Counted from the first letter of the stretch, positions 51,799 to 62,780 are shown. The stretch is DNA of 64,000 nucleotides from Bacillus sp. JCM 19034 (GCF_001310635.1 NZ_BAXR01000001.1:434001-498000), one strand, 5' to 3'. Program-made: numbers and translations. Notes: a model not told the origin generated them from the letters alone.

Positions 51799-52645
51799 AT
51801 GCTAATTTTCGTTTTATTGTCCTTTTTAATCTCATCACCAGCAACTGAAGAACCCTTTATGATCTATCATGATGAAGAATTGATCTATTCTATTGATCAT
51901 CAATCATTACAGAATCCATTATTAGGTGATTCAGTCATAAATGATCAACAAGTCGATGAAATGCTTAGATCTATTGACGTGCAAGTAAGAAAGCCGGCAA
52001 AAAATGCGAGGATAGGGAAAAACGGTGCTATGATTGCCGAAGAACAAGGTATAGTTTAAATCAACAGCTTATGACTCAATACATTTTGGAGTATTTCTAT
52101 AATCAATCAATGACGAATATAAAAGCACCTCTTATCGTTACTCATCCAAAAGTTGATCTTGAATTACTTGCTCATATAAAAACAAATCAGCTCAGTTCTT
52201 TTACAACTTATTTTAATCAAAAACACAAAAAAGAACTCATAATATAAAATTAGCGGCAGAATCTATAAATAATGTTGTGCTATTTCCAGGTGAGGTTTTT
52301 TCATTTAATACTACTGTAGGTAAACGCACGATTGAACGTGGGTATTTGCCAGCTCCTATTATCATACGGGGTGAGTTGTCTGAAGGAGTTGGTGGAGGGA
52401 TATGTCAAGTGTCATCAACATTATTTAATGCAGTTGATCTCGCCCATTTAAAAGTTATTCAGCGTTATAGCCATAGTAAACAAGTCCCTTACGTCCCTCC
52501 CGGACGAGATGCTACAGTTAGTTGGTATGGTCCAGATTTCTCATTTCAAAATAATTATAATCAACCTATATTAATACGAAGTTTCGTATCTGGTGGACAA
52601 ATGACGATTTCGCTCTTTTCCTCAGATGATATTGATTTACAATAG
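51799..52645 (+). CDS. VanW-family protein, two frameshifts
   Basis: The restored product is 282 residues. A hydrophobic N-terminus (LIFVLLSFLISSPATEE) suggests export. The VanW domain is clear: FPGEVFSFNTTVGKRTIERG, IIRGELSEGVGGGICQVSST and LFNAVDLAHLKVIQRYSHS. One T is missing near 52053 and one A in the run near 52226. The family is named after vancomycin-resistance accessory proteins but is common in spore formers without resistance; the function is unknown. AGGAGG precedes the ATG. Confidence 0.83.
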
Positions 52646-52679
52646 TTATGTAATACGGTACGTGAAATTATTATAGGAT

Positions 52680-53642
52680 GTGAAAAATCTAATGACCTAT
52701 TTATTGTTGATTATTGGTTTCCTGTTGTTAATTAAAGGAGCGGACTGGTTCGTCGATGGCTCAGCTTCAATTGCAAGCATTTATAAAATATCTCCGCTTA
52801 TTATTGGTTTAACGATAGTAGCATTCGGAACAGGTGCACCAGAAGCAACGGTTAGTATTATTGCAGCCTTGGAAGGTAATGCAGATGTTACGATCGGTAA
52901 TATAGTTGGAAGTAATATTTTAAATTTATCATTTGTAGTTGGACTAACAGCGGTTATTTACCCATTAAAGGTTCAATCTGTATCGATTCGAAAAGAGATT
53001 CCTTTTGCCTTTCTCTCTGCCGTTGTATTGTTAGCCCTTTTGTTTGAATCTACTTCAGACGATTTTCTTTACCTCATTACGCGTAGTGATGGTGTCATAT
53101 TGCTTTTGTTTTTTTCTATTTTTATGTATTACGTTATTGAAGCTGCAAAAAATAGCCGAAATGATTCTATTGAAACAGCAGTTGAATCCGTCTATTCTTT
53201 GAAAAAAAGTATTGTTTACTCCATTTTAGGTTTGATTGCCATTATTATTGGCGGATATTTAGTCGTTGAAACAAGTACAACAATCGCCTATCAGTTCGGT
53301 ATGAGTGAAACACTTGTTGGATTGACAATCGTTGCCATCGGCTCGTCTTTACCTGAGCTTGTCACATCTATTGCTGCAGCGATGAAAAAACATAGTGAAA
53401 TGGCTTTAGGTAACGTCGTCGGAAGCTCTATTTTTAATGTTTTCTTTGTGTTAGGATTGTCATCTGTTATTACTCCATTAACCGTTGTATCGATAATCAC
53501 CATTGATATCATTGCACTACTCATTTTAACTTTAATGTTATTTATATTTTCTCGGACAAGCTATACGATAGGAAAAACAGAAGGTCTCATTTTATCATTA
53601 TCCTATATCTCCTACCTCATTTACATTATCATTCGCAATTAA
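52680..53642 (+). CDS. Ca2+/Na+ antiporter (CaCA family)
   Basis: A 320-residue antiporter of ten or more helices in two inverted repeats. The alpha-1 repeat is VAFGTGAPEATVSIIAALEG followed by IGNIVGSNILNLSFVVG, and the alpha-2 repeat is VAIGSSLPELVTSIAAAMKK followed by LGNVVGSSIFNVFFVLG; both acidic ion-binding residues are present. The GTG start lacks a strong ribosome site, so the ATG at 52692 is an alternative. Confidence 0.92.
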   Translation: MKNLMTYLLLIIGFLLLIKGADWFVDGSASIASIYKISPLIIGLTIVAFGTGAPEATVSIIAALEGNADVTIGNIVGSNILNLSFVVGLTAVIYPLKVQSVSIRKEIPFAFLSAVVLLALLFESTSDDFLYLITRSDGVILLLFFSIFMYYVIEAAKNSRNDSIETAVESVYSLKKSIVYSILGLIAIIIGGYLVVETSTTIAYQFGMSETLVGLTIVAIGSSLPELVTSIAAAMKKHSEMALGNVVGSSIFNVFFVLGLSSVITPLTVVSIITIDIIALLILTLMLFIFSRTSYTIGKTEGLILSLSYISYLIYIIIRN

Positions 53643-53711
53643 ACGGAATAAGACGTTTTACGATTAGGGAAAATACAGTTGAAACAGTCATTTTAGAAAG
53701 GAGTTTTGTTC

Positions 53712-53897
53712 ATGAATGTTTTTCGTGCTAAAGAAATTTCCGAGTTGCCTGAAATGAAGCATGTTACCTATTTAGACCAACAAATTTATATTCAGCATGT
53801 AGACGAGCAAAATGAAACAGCACGAATTTTCCCTCTCAACGAGCCTGAACATGAATTTGATGTAGATGTTAGTTTATTAACAGAACATTCATTTTAA
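53712..53897 (+). CDS. sspH: Small acid-soluble spore protein, H type
   Basis: This 61-residue protein begins MNVFRAKEISELPEMKHVTY and contains IYIQHVDEQNETARIFPL, the pattern of H-type SASPs, minor spore proteins made in the forespore. GGAG is nine bases before the ATG. Upstream, GGAATA and AAATACA are roughly spaced for a sigma-G promoter, but the match is weak. A terminator follows. Confidence 0.88.
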   Translation: MNVFRAKEISELPEMKHVTYLDQQIYIQHVDEQNETARIFPLNEPEHEFDVDVSLLTEHSF

Positions 53898-53904
53898 ATC
53901 AAAA

Positions 53905-53942
53905 AAAGCTGTTCCAAAGGGCAACTCCTTTAGAACAGCTTT
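53905..53942. terminator. Bidirectional terminator between sspH and gnd
   Basis: AAAGCTGTTC and GAACAGCTTT form the outer stem, with AAAGG / CCTTT inside, flanked by an A-run on the left and T on the right. Confidence 0.8.
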
Positions 53943-53958
53943 CTCGTATTTTCGAACA

Positions 53959-55364
53959 TTATTCCATCCAGTTTGTATGGAATACGCCTTCTTTATCAAC
54001 ACGTTGATACGTGTGTGCACCAAAATAATCGCGTTGAGCCTGAAGTAAGTTTGCTGGTAGTACAGCAGAACGGTAACTATCGTAATAAGCTAAGGCACTT
54101 GATAATCCTGGTACAGGAATTCCTAATGTTATAGCCGTAGCAACAACCTCACGTGCTGCCTCTTGATACTTTTCAACGATTTCTTTGAAATACGGATCAA
54201 GCAATAGATTTGTTAAGTTCGGATCACGGTCATATGCCTCTTTAATGTTTTGCAAGAAACGAGCACGAATGATACAACCGCCACGGAAAATCATTGAAAT
54301 ATCTCCAAGGTTTAAATTCCAGTCGTACTCTTCAGAAGCTACTTTCATTTGGGCAAAGCCTTGTGCATATGAAACAATTTTACTTAAGTAAAGAGCTTTA
54401 CGGATCTTTTCAATAAATTCCGCTTTATCTCCATCAAATGTTGTGTTTGGTCCATTTAAAATTTGGCTTGCTTTTACGCGTTCATCCTTCATTGCAGAAA
54501 TGAAACGTGAAAATACAGATTCAGTGATAACTGAAAGCGGTACACCTAAATCTAATGAACTTTGGCTTGTCCATTTACCCGTTCCTTTTTGACCGGCTGT
54601 ATCTAAAATAAGATCCACAAGCGGCTTTCCTGTTTCATCATCCACTTTTGTGAAAATATCCTTCGTAATTTCAATTAAATAGCTGTCAAGCTCGCCTTCA
54701 TTCCATTCGCTAAAGGTTTCATGAAGCTCCTTGGCACTTAACCCTAATACATTTTTCATTAAATGATACGATTCACAAATTAATTGCATATCACCATATT
54801 CAATTCCATTATGAACCATCTTCACATAATGTCCTGCTCCATCTGGTCCAATATACGTTGTACACGCATCATCACCAACTTTTGCAGAAATAGCTTCAAA
54901 AATCGGAGCTACTAGCTCATATGCTTCTTTTTGACCTCCAGGCATAATAGATGGTCCTTTTAGAGCTCCTTCTTCTCCACCTGAAACACCCGTTCCAATG
55001 AAATGAATACCTGATTCAGCCAAATCTTTATTACGACGACGAGTGTCTTCAAAGAACGTATTACCACCATCAATTAGAACATCACCTTTATCTAAATGTG
55101 GTAACAATTGCTCGATTGTTGCATCAGTAGCAAAACCCGCTTTAACCATTAGCATAATTTTACGAGGTGTTTCTAGTGACTGAACAAATTCCTCAATGCT
55201 ATATGTACCAACAACATTTTTCCCAGCTGCTTCCTTTAGCATTTGTTCTGTTTTATCAGAAGATCTGTTATAAACAGAGACAGAATATCCTCTACTTTCA
55301 ATGTTTAGGCTAGATTGCGTCCCATTACAGCAAGACCAATCACACCAATTTGTTGCTTACTCAT
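53959..55364 (-). CDS. gnd: 6-phosphogluconate dehydrogenase (decarboxylating), one frameshift
   Basis: The restored product is 468 residues, the usual length. The NADP motif is [20 protein letters not shown]; one C is missing near 55312, exactly in [39 protein letters not shown] and [19 protein letters not shown] (catalytic Lys) follow, and the C-terminus has [15 protein letters not shown]. It produces ribulose 5-phosphate and NADPH in the pentose phosphate pathway. GGAG precedes the ATG. Confidence 0.94.
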
Positions 55365-55457
55365 CTCTACCACTCCTCTTTCTTAACATTTTTTTATTCT
55401 ACCATATTTTCGTTCTTATTTTATCATGAACATGACAATTTTAAAAAAATTTCGATT

Positions 55458-56815
55458 TTATTGTTTCATTCCTATCTTTTCAACTTCCATTACCTTACGT
55501 TCTTCAATTGGTTTGTCACTATAACGAGCAGCATTATAGAGTTGATCCAATTTCTGAAGCGATTGACTATCCTCTGTTTGTTTCATTTTGATTTTTGATA
55601 ATACTTCATGTGCCGTTAAATCTTTACGATAAACGAACCCGCGTTTTATTTGACCCATAACCATTTCACGGTAAATATACCTGACTTTTTCACTATTTGT
55701 TAATAAGGACCACTTTATACGTCTTTCTGAAACAGTTGTTACAAATTGTATTACATTGTTTGCCTTGTTTTTAAACCAACTTTTAACATTAAGTAAACTT
55801 TCCTTTTCATCAATATAAATGTTCACCCCATCTGTACGGTCGTCACCTGGCAGGAGACGGTTGACTAATGTTTTCAAATAATCAATTGCTCGTGAAAGAA
55901 ATGATTTTAGCTTTCGAAAAATTAGTAAGATAGCGACTAGTAGAAGGACACAAGCTAGAAACAAACCGAGATAGGAAGCGAACTTATCTAGCAATTGGCC
56001 AAGTAATGACGGTTCCGTTGGTTCTATTTGTGGAAAAGCAGGCTGTTGGACTTGTGGGCTATCGTTAATAACATTGGATTTATCGGTACTGAATAATGTT
56101 GCAAAAATAGAACAACACGACCGACTGCATTTCTTATAAAAATCAACACATCCCGTACGAAACCTAGATTCGCCAATAGAAAAAGCAATACTATCGTTCC
56201 TACCATAAATAGACGATTTTGAAGCGTTAACGATCTCCCTATTACAGGACTTTTCTCCTTAGAATAGGTTGCCCTTCTGAGCATTGAATGATTAGAAATA
56301 AATAATGTGACCAAAAGTGTTAGTATACCTGCTACCTGAAAATGATCGCGATATTGGTTTAGCTGTTCGATGTGCTCATAAAAGAAATAACCAACAAAAT
56401 AGCAAGGTAATGCCACTGTCCAAAAGTAATGAACTTTAAATAGATCATCAATATCGTATTCACGATAAGCGAATGCACGAAACATAATAAAAGTGTAAAT
56501 ACAAATAAAGATCGGCCATAGAAAGAACGATATTGATGTGAAAATGCAAAATAATCCTCCGATAATCAAACTCATGATCGTTATCGTCATAACCGATACT
56601 ATTCTTTTATTACTTGTAATGAGTGTCGAAATAAAATAAGCAAGAGCAAAAACAAATGGTAATGTAAATAGCCACAATGAACGTATATCCTCATTTAATG
56701 CAAGTAAGGCAATCGTTAACAAGAGAGGAAAAAGCAGTAAGTACTCAAGTATACCAACCATGACTATTTGCAGATGTCTTTTACGATGCATACACATCAC
56801 CTGCTCCCCTGTCAT
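55458..56815 (-). CDS. DUF4129-type membrane protein, one frameshift
   Basis: The restored product is about 452 residues. The N-terminal 260 residues hold seven or more helices (LLFPLLLTIALLALNEDIRS and following), then a short extracellular stretch, one further helix (YLGLFLACVLLLVAILLIF) and a cytoplasmic C-terminal domain containing VRYIYREMVMGQIKRGFVY and LTAHEVLSKI, like DUF4129. One T is missing in the five-T run near 56103-56107, joining VLFF to ATLFSTDKSN. Unlike typical partners in MoxR-DUF58 operons, I see no transglutaminase domain. Confidence 0.7.
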
Positions 56816-57878
56816 CTTCTAATAAGAGCGTTTCAACACTGTGACCCTGTTTCTCAAGAATGGTAATATGATGTTTTACTTTTTCAGTTATGACGTTTGT
56901 AATAATAAGAAAATCAGTTTTTTCTCGTTGGCGGGTAACATCTTCCTCTAAAAACTCATAAAACAATGAACTAATATCGGTATGAGCTTTTGCCATATGA
57001 TCTAACATGAATGTTAAGTGGCTATGACCGTTTCCTGGCGTTATGCGAATGGATTCTTTTTTATCACGATTGGTCACTAAATAAGAATTACAGCCAAATC
57101 CTGTTGCAATACCTTGATCGATCGAATAATGGGCAATAGAAGCAGCATATGATAACGCCCTTTCAATTGTATCCTCGTTAACAATCGGTCTCCATTTATC
57201 TTCTGTCTGATCAAAGTTCACATAAATCATCAGACAAAGATCTGCGGTATAGTCATATTGATTAACTTGCATTTTTCCTGTTCTAGCTGTCGCCTTCCAA
57301 TTAATCGTGTGCATCGGATCACTTGTAGAATATTCACGGACACCAGCTACTAAAAAAGGATCTTCAATAATCCAACGTTTCACCATGATCTCCCCTACCC
57401 AGCTCTGTGCTGGTAAAGGAATATCCTCTTTCTCCCTAATCTTTGGAAATACTGTAACCGCAGCTGATGAATGTACCGTTTTAAACGCTTCATCAAATCC
57501 AATCGCATCACCCGTTGACATCGAAACCGTTTCAAATTGGTAATAGCCTCTTTTCGTGCATAATACTTTTTGTCGCCGTTTAATTTTTTGATATGGCATT
57601 AAACTAAATAACGTTCGATGCATTTCACCTCGGCTCGTTCCTTCTACTTGTCCAAACTGCAAATTTTTATTAATTTTTGATTCTAGCCGAACCCATGGTA
57701 CAGGTAAAAGCTTCTTATTGGCTATCTCATCAATCAATTCAATTTCTTCACCTACGTATGCTGTTGCTTGACTAAATGTACGATGATAATCAATTTTAGC
57801 TAATCCCCATCTTACATATATAACTCCTTGAAGAAAAAAGAATATCACCGTTATGAAAATGAGCCATGCGATGCTCAT
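56781..57878 (-). CDS. DUF58 domain protein
   Basis: A 365-residue protein with an N-terminal membrane segment (AWLIFITVIFFFLQGVIYV), a beta-rich region and the DUF58 signature VREYSTSDPMHTINWKATAR. The C-terminal part resembles a von Willebrand-like fold. It overlaps moxR by four bases and the DUF4129 gene by 35 bases, so the three form one operon. These operons are thought to assemble or regulate membrane or secreted complexes. Confidence 0.85.
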   Translation of the reverse strand: MSIAWLIFITVIFFFLQGVIYVRWGLAKIDYHRTFSQATAYVGEEIELIDEIANKKLLPVPWVRLESKINKNLQFGQVEGTSRGEMHRTLFSLMPYQKIKRRQKVLCTKRGYYQFETVSMSTGDAIGFDEAFKTVHSSAAVTVFPKIREKEDIPLPAQSWVGEIMVKRWIIEDPFLVAGVREYSTSDPMHTINWKATARTGKMQVNQYDYTADLCLMIYVNFDQTEDKWRPIVNEDTIERALSYAASIAHYSIDQGIATGFGCNSYLVTNRDKKESIRITPGNGHSHLTFMLDHMAKAHTDISSLFYEFLEEDVTRQREKTDFLIITNVITEKVKHHITILEKQGHSVETLLLEDDRGAGDVYAS

Positions 57879-58845
57879 AATGTTGTCATTCCTTTTTCCA
57901 TAGATTCTGTTGGTACGGCAACATTTGCAAGCACTTCTTCTAAAATTTTTCTCGTTTCATTTCTCTTAAATTTAGCAGCATGTGACAGGACAAGCCTGTG
58001 AGCAACGACCGGCTGTAACATTGCTTTTATATCATCTGGTGTCGCATATGTACGTCCTTTAACAGCTGCATAAGCTTGTACAGCTCTTAATAGTGCTTGG
58101 CTCCCTCTTGGACTAATACCTAGTTCGATGTTAGGATGGTTACGAGTTTCTTCAACAATTTGAATGATATATTCATAGAGATCATCATGTACATAGACAG
58201 AAGTGTACATTTTTTGTGCTTTCATAATATCCTCAATTTCGGCAACAGGTAGAGTGTTTCGACTGGATTTCCTTCCTTGAAACGCTTTAAAATCTCAATT
58301 CCTTCTTCCTTTGATGGATAACCTAAATCTAATTTCATTAAGAAACGATCTAGCTGTGCTTCCGGTAAAGGAAAGGTTCCTTGACTTTCAATCGGGTTTT
58401 GCGTAGCAATAATCATAAAAGGTAATTGTAGAGCTTTCGTTTCTCCATCTATTGTTACTTGCTTTTCTTCCATACATTCTAGTAAACTAGATTGCGTTCT
58501 TGGCGTCGCCCGATTCACTTCATCAGCTAAAACGATATTCGCAAAGATCGGCCCTTTACGAAAAGTGAAATCATGCTCCTTTTGACTATAAAAATTTAAT
58601 CCTGTAACGTCAGCTGGCAATAAATCCGGAGTAAACTGAATTCTGTTAAAGGTGCACGATAGTGATTTTGCTATTGATTTAGCAAGCATTGTTTTCCCCA
58701 TGCCAGGGACATCCTCTAAGAGTACATGACCTGATGAAATCATCGCTACTAACAATTGGTCTATGATTTCATCCTTTCCAACCACCACCCTTTGAATGTT
58801 GCTCTTGACCTTTTTTGCTAAGTCTTGAATAAACGATACATCCAT
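57875..58845 (-). CDS. MoxR-family AAA+ ATPase, one frameshift
   Basis: The restored product is 323 residues. Walker A is EDVPGMGKTMLAKSIA, Walker B is NIVLADEVNRATPRTQ, sensor 1 is IATQNPIESQGTFPLPEAQL, and the C-terminal lid has ISPRGSQALLRAVQAYA. One C is missing near 58244, joining VETLYP to VAEIEDIMKAQ. MoxR proteins act as chaperones for partner complexes. The ATG at 58845 with GGGAGAG upstream is preferred. Confidence 0.9.
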
Positions 58846-59069
58846 TTGTATCTCTCCCATTTTTATATTTTTCGTTGTTCTAACGTTGCTTATAGTTGTC
58901 CCCTTTACATATGATTACGTTTTCAAAATTAGAACATCTTAATAGTTGTCCTTCTTACTAATCTATGATACAAAGAGAACACGAAAAGTTTTATTACTAA
59001 CTTCCATTCTATAATGATCACAGCTAATAAAGCAATTGTTAGAACAAAGACAAACAGAGAGGGTTTTAT

Positions 59070-59777
59070 ATGGAAAGTCATCTTCATAAACATTTAAAAA
59101 AAGAATCACTTTATTGGCTTAAAGAAAAAATGACTGACTTATGTGCAAATGAGGTGAAGCTCTTTGTCCGTAGAAAACGTGTAATCGCTGATGCAGTTGG
59201 GATTAATATGAAACGTAAAGAAGTTCGCATAATTGAAGTGAAAACAAGTCGGCAAGACTTTCTACGGGATGAAACATTATATAGTGAGTATGGTTACCAC
59301 CATTTAGCACATTACTGCTATCTACTTACACCTGAGAATTTGCTAGCATTAGAAGAACTCCCTAAAGGCTACGGTTTATTAGAAATTGATGAATTTGACA
59401 AAATAACAGTCAAACGAAAACCAACAAAAAACCAAAAACCATTCCTTAAACTTGAAACAATCATTAAACGTACCGGCAGAGCAGCAACAAATACCCTTTT
59501 ATATAAAGAGCTGTCATATGATACGAAGGATGTTACTAGCGGTGCTTTTTCCAAAGGAGCAACCATTTTTTTAATTAGTGCTACTTGCCCGCAATGTAAA
59601 CAACGTAACAAATATTTAATCGAAAAAGGGCAGCAAACAGTTGAATGCCTTAAAAAAAGTTGTCAACAAACAATTCCATTAGATAAAGCTCGCGTACATA
59701 CTGTTACCGGTTATAATCAAGAATTTCTTCGGCAAATACTACATTTAAGCACAAAGGAGGATAAGGAGCTTATTTAG
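59070..59777 (+). CDS. MmcB-like putative nuclease with C-terminal zinc ribbon
   Basis: A 235-residue protein. The N-terminal 120 residues fit the MmcB-type restriction-endonuclease-like fold: ADAVGINMKRKEVRIIEVKT gives the D...ExK active-site pattern, and DFLRDETLYSEYGYHHLAHY follows. The C-terminal part carries CPQC and CLKKSC, a likely zinc-binding ribbon. A role in DNA repair or processing is inferred from the family. GAGAGGG precedes the ATG. The gene is alone and divergent from moxR. Confidence 0.72.
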   Translation: MESHLHKHLKKESLYWLKEKMTDLCANEVKLFVRRKRVIADAVGINMKRKEVRIIEVKTSRQDFLRDETLYSEYGYHHLAHYCYLLTPENLLALEELPKGYGLLEIDEFDKITVKRKPTKNQKPFLKLETIIKRTGRAATNTLLYKELSYDTKDVTSGAFSKGATIFLISATCPQCKQRNKYLIEKGQQTVECLKKSCQQTIPLDKARVHTVTGYNQEFLRQILHLSTKEDKELI

Positions 59778-59794
59778 GCTCCTTATCCTCCTTT
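59753..59794. terminator. Terminator built from two overlapping gene ends
   Basis: AAAGGAGGATAAGGAGC pairs perfectly over 17 bases with GCTCCTTATCCTCCTTT around eight bases. Both arms are coding: the left encodes the end of the MmcB-like protein and the right the end of the sensor kinase. It can act in both directions. Confidence 0.85.
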
Positions 59795-61585
59795 TATTGG
59801 TAAACGAATGAGAAAGGTCGTTCCTTCATCTGAGCTAGACCATAATGTAATATCCCCGTGATGATTTTCAATGATGCGTTTAACAATTGTTAACCCTAAA
59901 CCCGTCCCGCTTTCTTTTAATGTTGAAAAAGGCTCAAAAATATCACCTTGTTTTTCCTGCGGTATTCCAGCTCCTTCATCAACAATATATACTTCATAAT
60001 CATCCCCAACTTTTGAGTAGATATGAATATTGCCACTATACTCCATAGCTTCACTACTGTTTCGGATTAAGTTGTAAAAAACTTGTTTTATTTGCTTTGC
60101 ATCTAATGCTAAAGGAACCGGATCTAATTGTACAGTGATCTCAATTTGCTCCGTATCTGGTGATTGCTTCATTAATGGGATAATCTCGTTTACCACTTCT
60201 TCCAGATAGCATGTTTTAAAATGTGGTGCACTTGGCTTTGCGAGTAAAAGCATTTCTTCAATGATAAAATTAATTCGCTCTATTTCTTTCATTAATAGCG
60301 GCATACGGTAATAATCGTGCTGCTCTTTAGATAGAGATTGACTCATTATTAATAAAAAACCGTGAATAACCGTTAAAGGGTTTCGGATCTCATGGGCAGC
60401 CCCTGCAGCCATTTCACCAACTAGTGCTAGCTTTTCAGACTGGTGTATGCGATTTTCTAACTTTTCTGTTTCAGTTATATCTATAAATTGGAAGATCCGA
60501 CCAATTGCACACCCTTCCACATCTCGCAAATTGGATTGCGAAACAAGAAAAAATAGATCCTTTTCTTCCTGCTTATATACAACCTTAACATTTTGGCACA
60601 GCTGTTCGGATCGTAAAATCTCCCAGAATTCATTATTTTCTGATTCAATTGGAATCGAAGTAACATCGGTTAAGGTTTCGGCAACCTGCCCCAATAAACC
60701 ATGTGCTGCCTTGTTTAAGACCAATTGGTTAGATTTATAATCAATTATTACCATTCCAATAGGTAGAGAGTTAACAATTTGTTCCCTATATTGCTTATCA
60801 TTTATAATTGTTTCAAATGACTCCTTCAATTTTATTGACATTCGATTTATTGAATGAGTTAAGGCCTCTAATTCAACTTGTTGATTTTTCGTTTTAAACG
60901 TTAAGCCATATTGTCCGTAAGCAATCCTATTTACTTTCTTTATGAGTAGTTCAATTGGTGAAGTTAGCCCATTACTAATCCGGTAGGACAAATAAATCGA
61001 TATAATAACAACAATGATTGTAACGACCGTTAATAAAGCTAATGCCGTTTCAATAATATTAGTAAATTCATAGGATTTATTTTGTAATTCATGGTAATTT
61101 TCCGTTTGTTGCTGCTCAACTTTGGTTTGTAATTCATTCAGCTCCGTCAAATACACTTCTTCCAAGAAACGTTCCGCAGATTTTGTATCGTCATAGTTGA
61201 TAAACCCTTGTAATTCATTATGTATTAGAAAATCAAGTAAATGCATTTCACGCGATAATGTTCGAAGCTGTTCAGGTGTTGTGAAATGATTTATTTCTTC
61301 TTCTTCATCAAATTCAATAGAATTATAGTGGTCAACAATATCACAGCAAGTACCATTCGCAAGAACGTCTTTGATTAATTGCCTCTTAGCTGCCAGTTCC
61401 CTCTCCCATTGACTTAACAGTATGACTGTTGGTACATCTTGATCTCGTAAATCAATACTAACTTGATTGACATCTTTAATAAACTGTACTAGAAGTAGCG
61501 ATAAGCTACTTAAAACTAATGTAATGATGAGAAGAGCAGATAATATTTTTGTCCTAAATGTCATTCGGTTTAACCAATTATCCAT
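59783..61585 (-). CDS. Sensor histidine kinase with HAMP and PAS domains
   Basis: A 600-residue membrane kinase. Two helices (near residues 12-32 and 180-205) bracket an extracellular helical sensor, then a HAMP domain, a PAS-like domain (residues about 270-370), the H-box VGEMAAGAAHEIRNPLTVIH, the N-box FYNLIRNSSEAMEY and the G-boxes VDEGAGIPQEK and GTGLGLTIVKRII. The sensor contains an unusual CC pair in NGTCCDIVDH. No response regulator is adjacent, as with orphan sporulation kinases of Bacillus; that role is an inference. Confidence 0.9.
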   Translation of the reverse strand: MDNWLNRMTFRTKILSALLIITLVLSSLSLLLVQFIKDVNQVSIDLRDQDVPTVILLSQWERELAAKRQLIKDVLANGTCCDIVDHYNSIEFDEEEEINHFTTPEQLRTLSREMHLLDFLIHNELQGFINYDDTKSAERFLEEVYLTELNELQTKVEQQQTENYHELQNKSYEFTNIIETALALLTVVTIIVVIISIYLSYRISNGLTSPIELLIKKVNRIAYGQYGLTFKTKNQQVELEALTHSINRMSIKLKESFETIINDKQYREQIVNSLPIGMVIIDYKSNQLVLNKAAHGLLGQVAETLTDVTSIPIESENNEFWEILRSEQLCQNVKVVYKQEEKDLFFLVSQSNLRDVEGCAIGRIFQFIDITETEKLENRIHQSEKLALVGEMAAGAAHEIRNPLTVIHGFLLIMSQSLSKEQHDYYRMPLLMKEIERINFIIEEMLLLAKPSAPHFKTCYLEEVVNEIIPLMKQSPDTEQIEITVQLDPVPLALDAKQIKQVFYNLIRNSSEAMEYSGNIHIYSKVGDDYEVYIVDEGAGIPQEKQGDIFEPFSTLKESGTGLGLTIVKRIIENHHGDITLWSSSDEGTTFLIRLPIKGG

Positions 61586-61602
61586 TACAACCTCTCCTCA
61601 AT

Positions 61603-62602
61603 TTAAAAAACCAAATCTCCTCTTTCATAACGTTCCATTTCATGAAGAATAAAATCAATCTCTTTTTGTGTAAACATTGTACCAAAAGGTGATAGCTCTG
61701 TGACAAATTCCTCATGCGATAGTATAATATCCCCAGCAGGTATGCCCTCCTCACTATAATAATCTTCCATAATGGATTCATAGACTTGCGGAATATTGTG
61801 CAGTACACTTGTCAAAACATGATTAGGAGCTAGATAGCTTGATCCTCTAAATAGCCGATAACGTAAAATCCTTTAGTTTTAGCCATATGGATAATATCAG
61901 AATTATAAGCATTTCCTCGTGTGTAAACAACATCTACACCCTTATCCAATAACCTGTCCATGAGTTCAATTGCTTTTTCGCTGTCAACACGACTGTTAAC
62001 CGACTCATGATATAATATAGCTTCTGGTAAATAGTATTGTAAAGCAAGCTCAAATTCATTTTTTCTTTCTTTAATATAGAAAGAATCCAATATCGCAATT
62101 TTATTTGATTTTGTTTTTAGTGCTGCTGCCAATGCGGCAAAATAATCTGCCTCGCCTTGGTTGAACGTATACGCGGTTTGATTTGCAACTGTAGCTTCTC
62201 CTTGTATGGTCACAAAATGAACGTCTTCATACCATAGTGCTACATTGGAAAACGGGGTTGAAAATTCACGTCCGTGACCAATCACAATCTCAGCCCCCAC
62301 TCAGCAGCTTGTACGATCGTTTCAGTAATCATTCGCTCATTTTGTTCATCAACTTCATCAAATAGTACAACAGATACTGGAAATCGCTCTTCTATTTTTA
62401 ATTTACCTTTATAAGCTAAGCTTCCCCAGCTTTGATCTCCAAGACAGTCAGACGTTATAATCGCAACCTTTGTATGTTCAAACTTCGTACTCGCTTTTGT
62501 ATCTTGAATAACTCCATACACTTTAAATAAAAGGACTAATAATAAAATAACAGCTAATCCAATTGTAATGCTTAAAATAAATCGAATTTGTTTAGCCTGC
62601 AT
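61603..62602 (-). CDS. BMP-family (Med-like) membrane-anchored binding protein, two frameshifts
   Basis: The restored product is 333 residues. A signal anchor (FILSITIGLAVILLLVLLF) is followed by a periplasmic-binding-type fold: VAIITSDCLGDQSWGSLAYK, then WGAEIVIGHGREFSTPF, then DRLLDKGVDVVYTRGN, then YLEGSSYLAPNHVLTSVLHN. One G is missing in the run near 62295 and one near 61830. The family includes nucleoside-binding BMP lipoproteins and the competence regulator Med. It lies just upstream of the sensor kinase on the same strand (18 bases), so it may be its signal-sensing partner. Confidence 0.78.
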
Positions 62603-62780
62603 CAAGAGCCCTCCTTTGTTTCTATTTTCTTATCATAACGAATAAAAGAGCGAATTACCATATTCAAATTATTTTTTTCTGTATAATTCGACAAAAATAC
62701 TAGTAAACCTATATGTTTTATAAAACCCTTTCCAATATTCTCCCAATGTGTTACTATTGAATAGAATTAAATATGTCATA

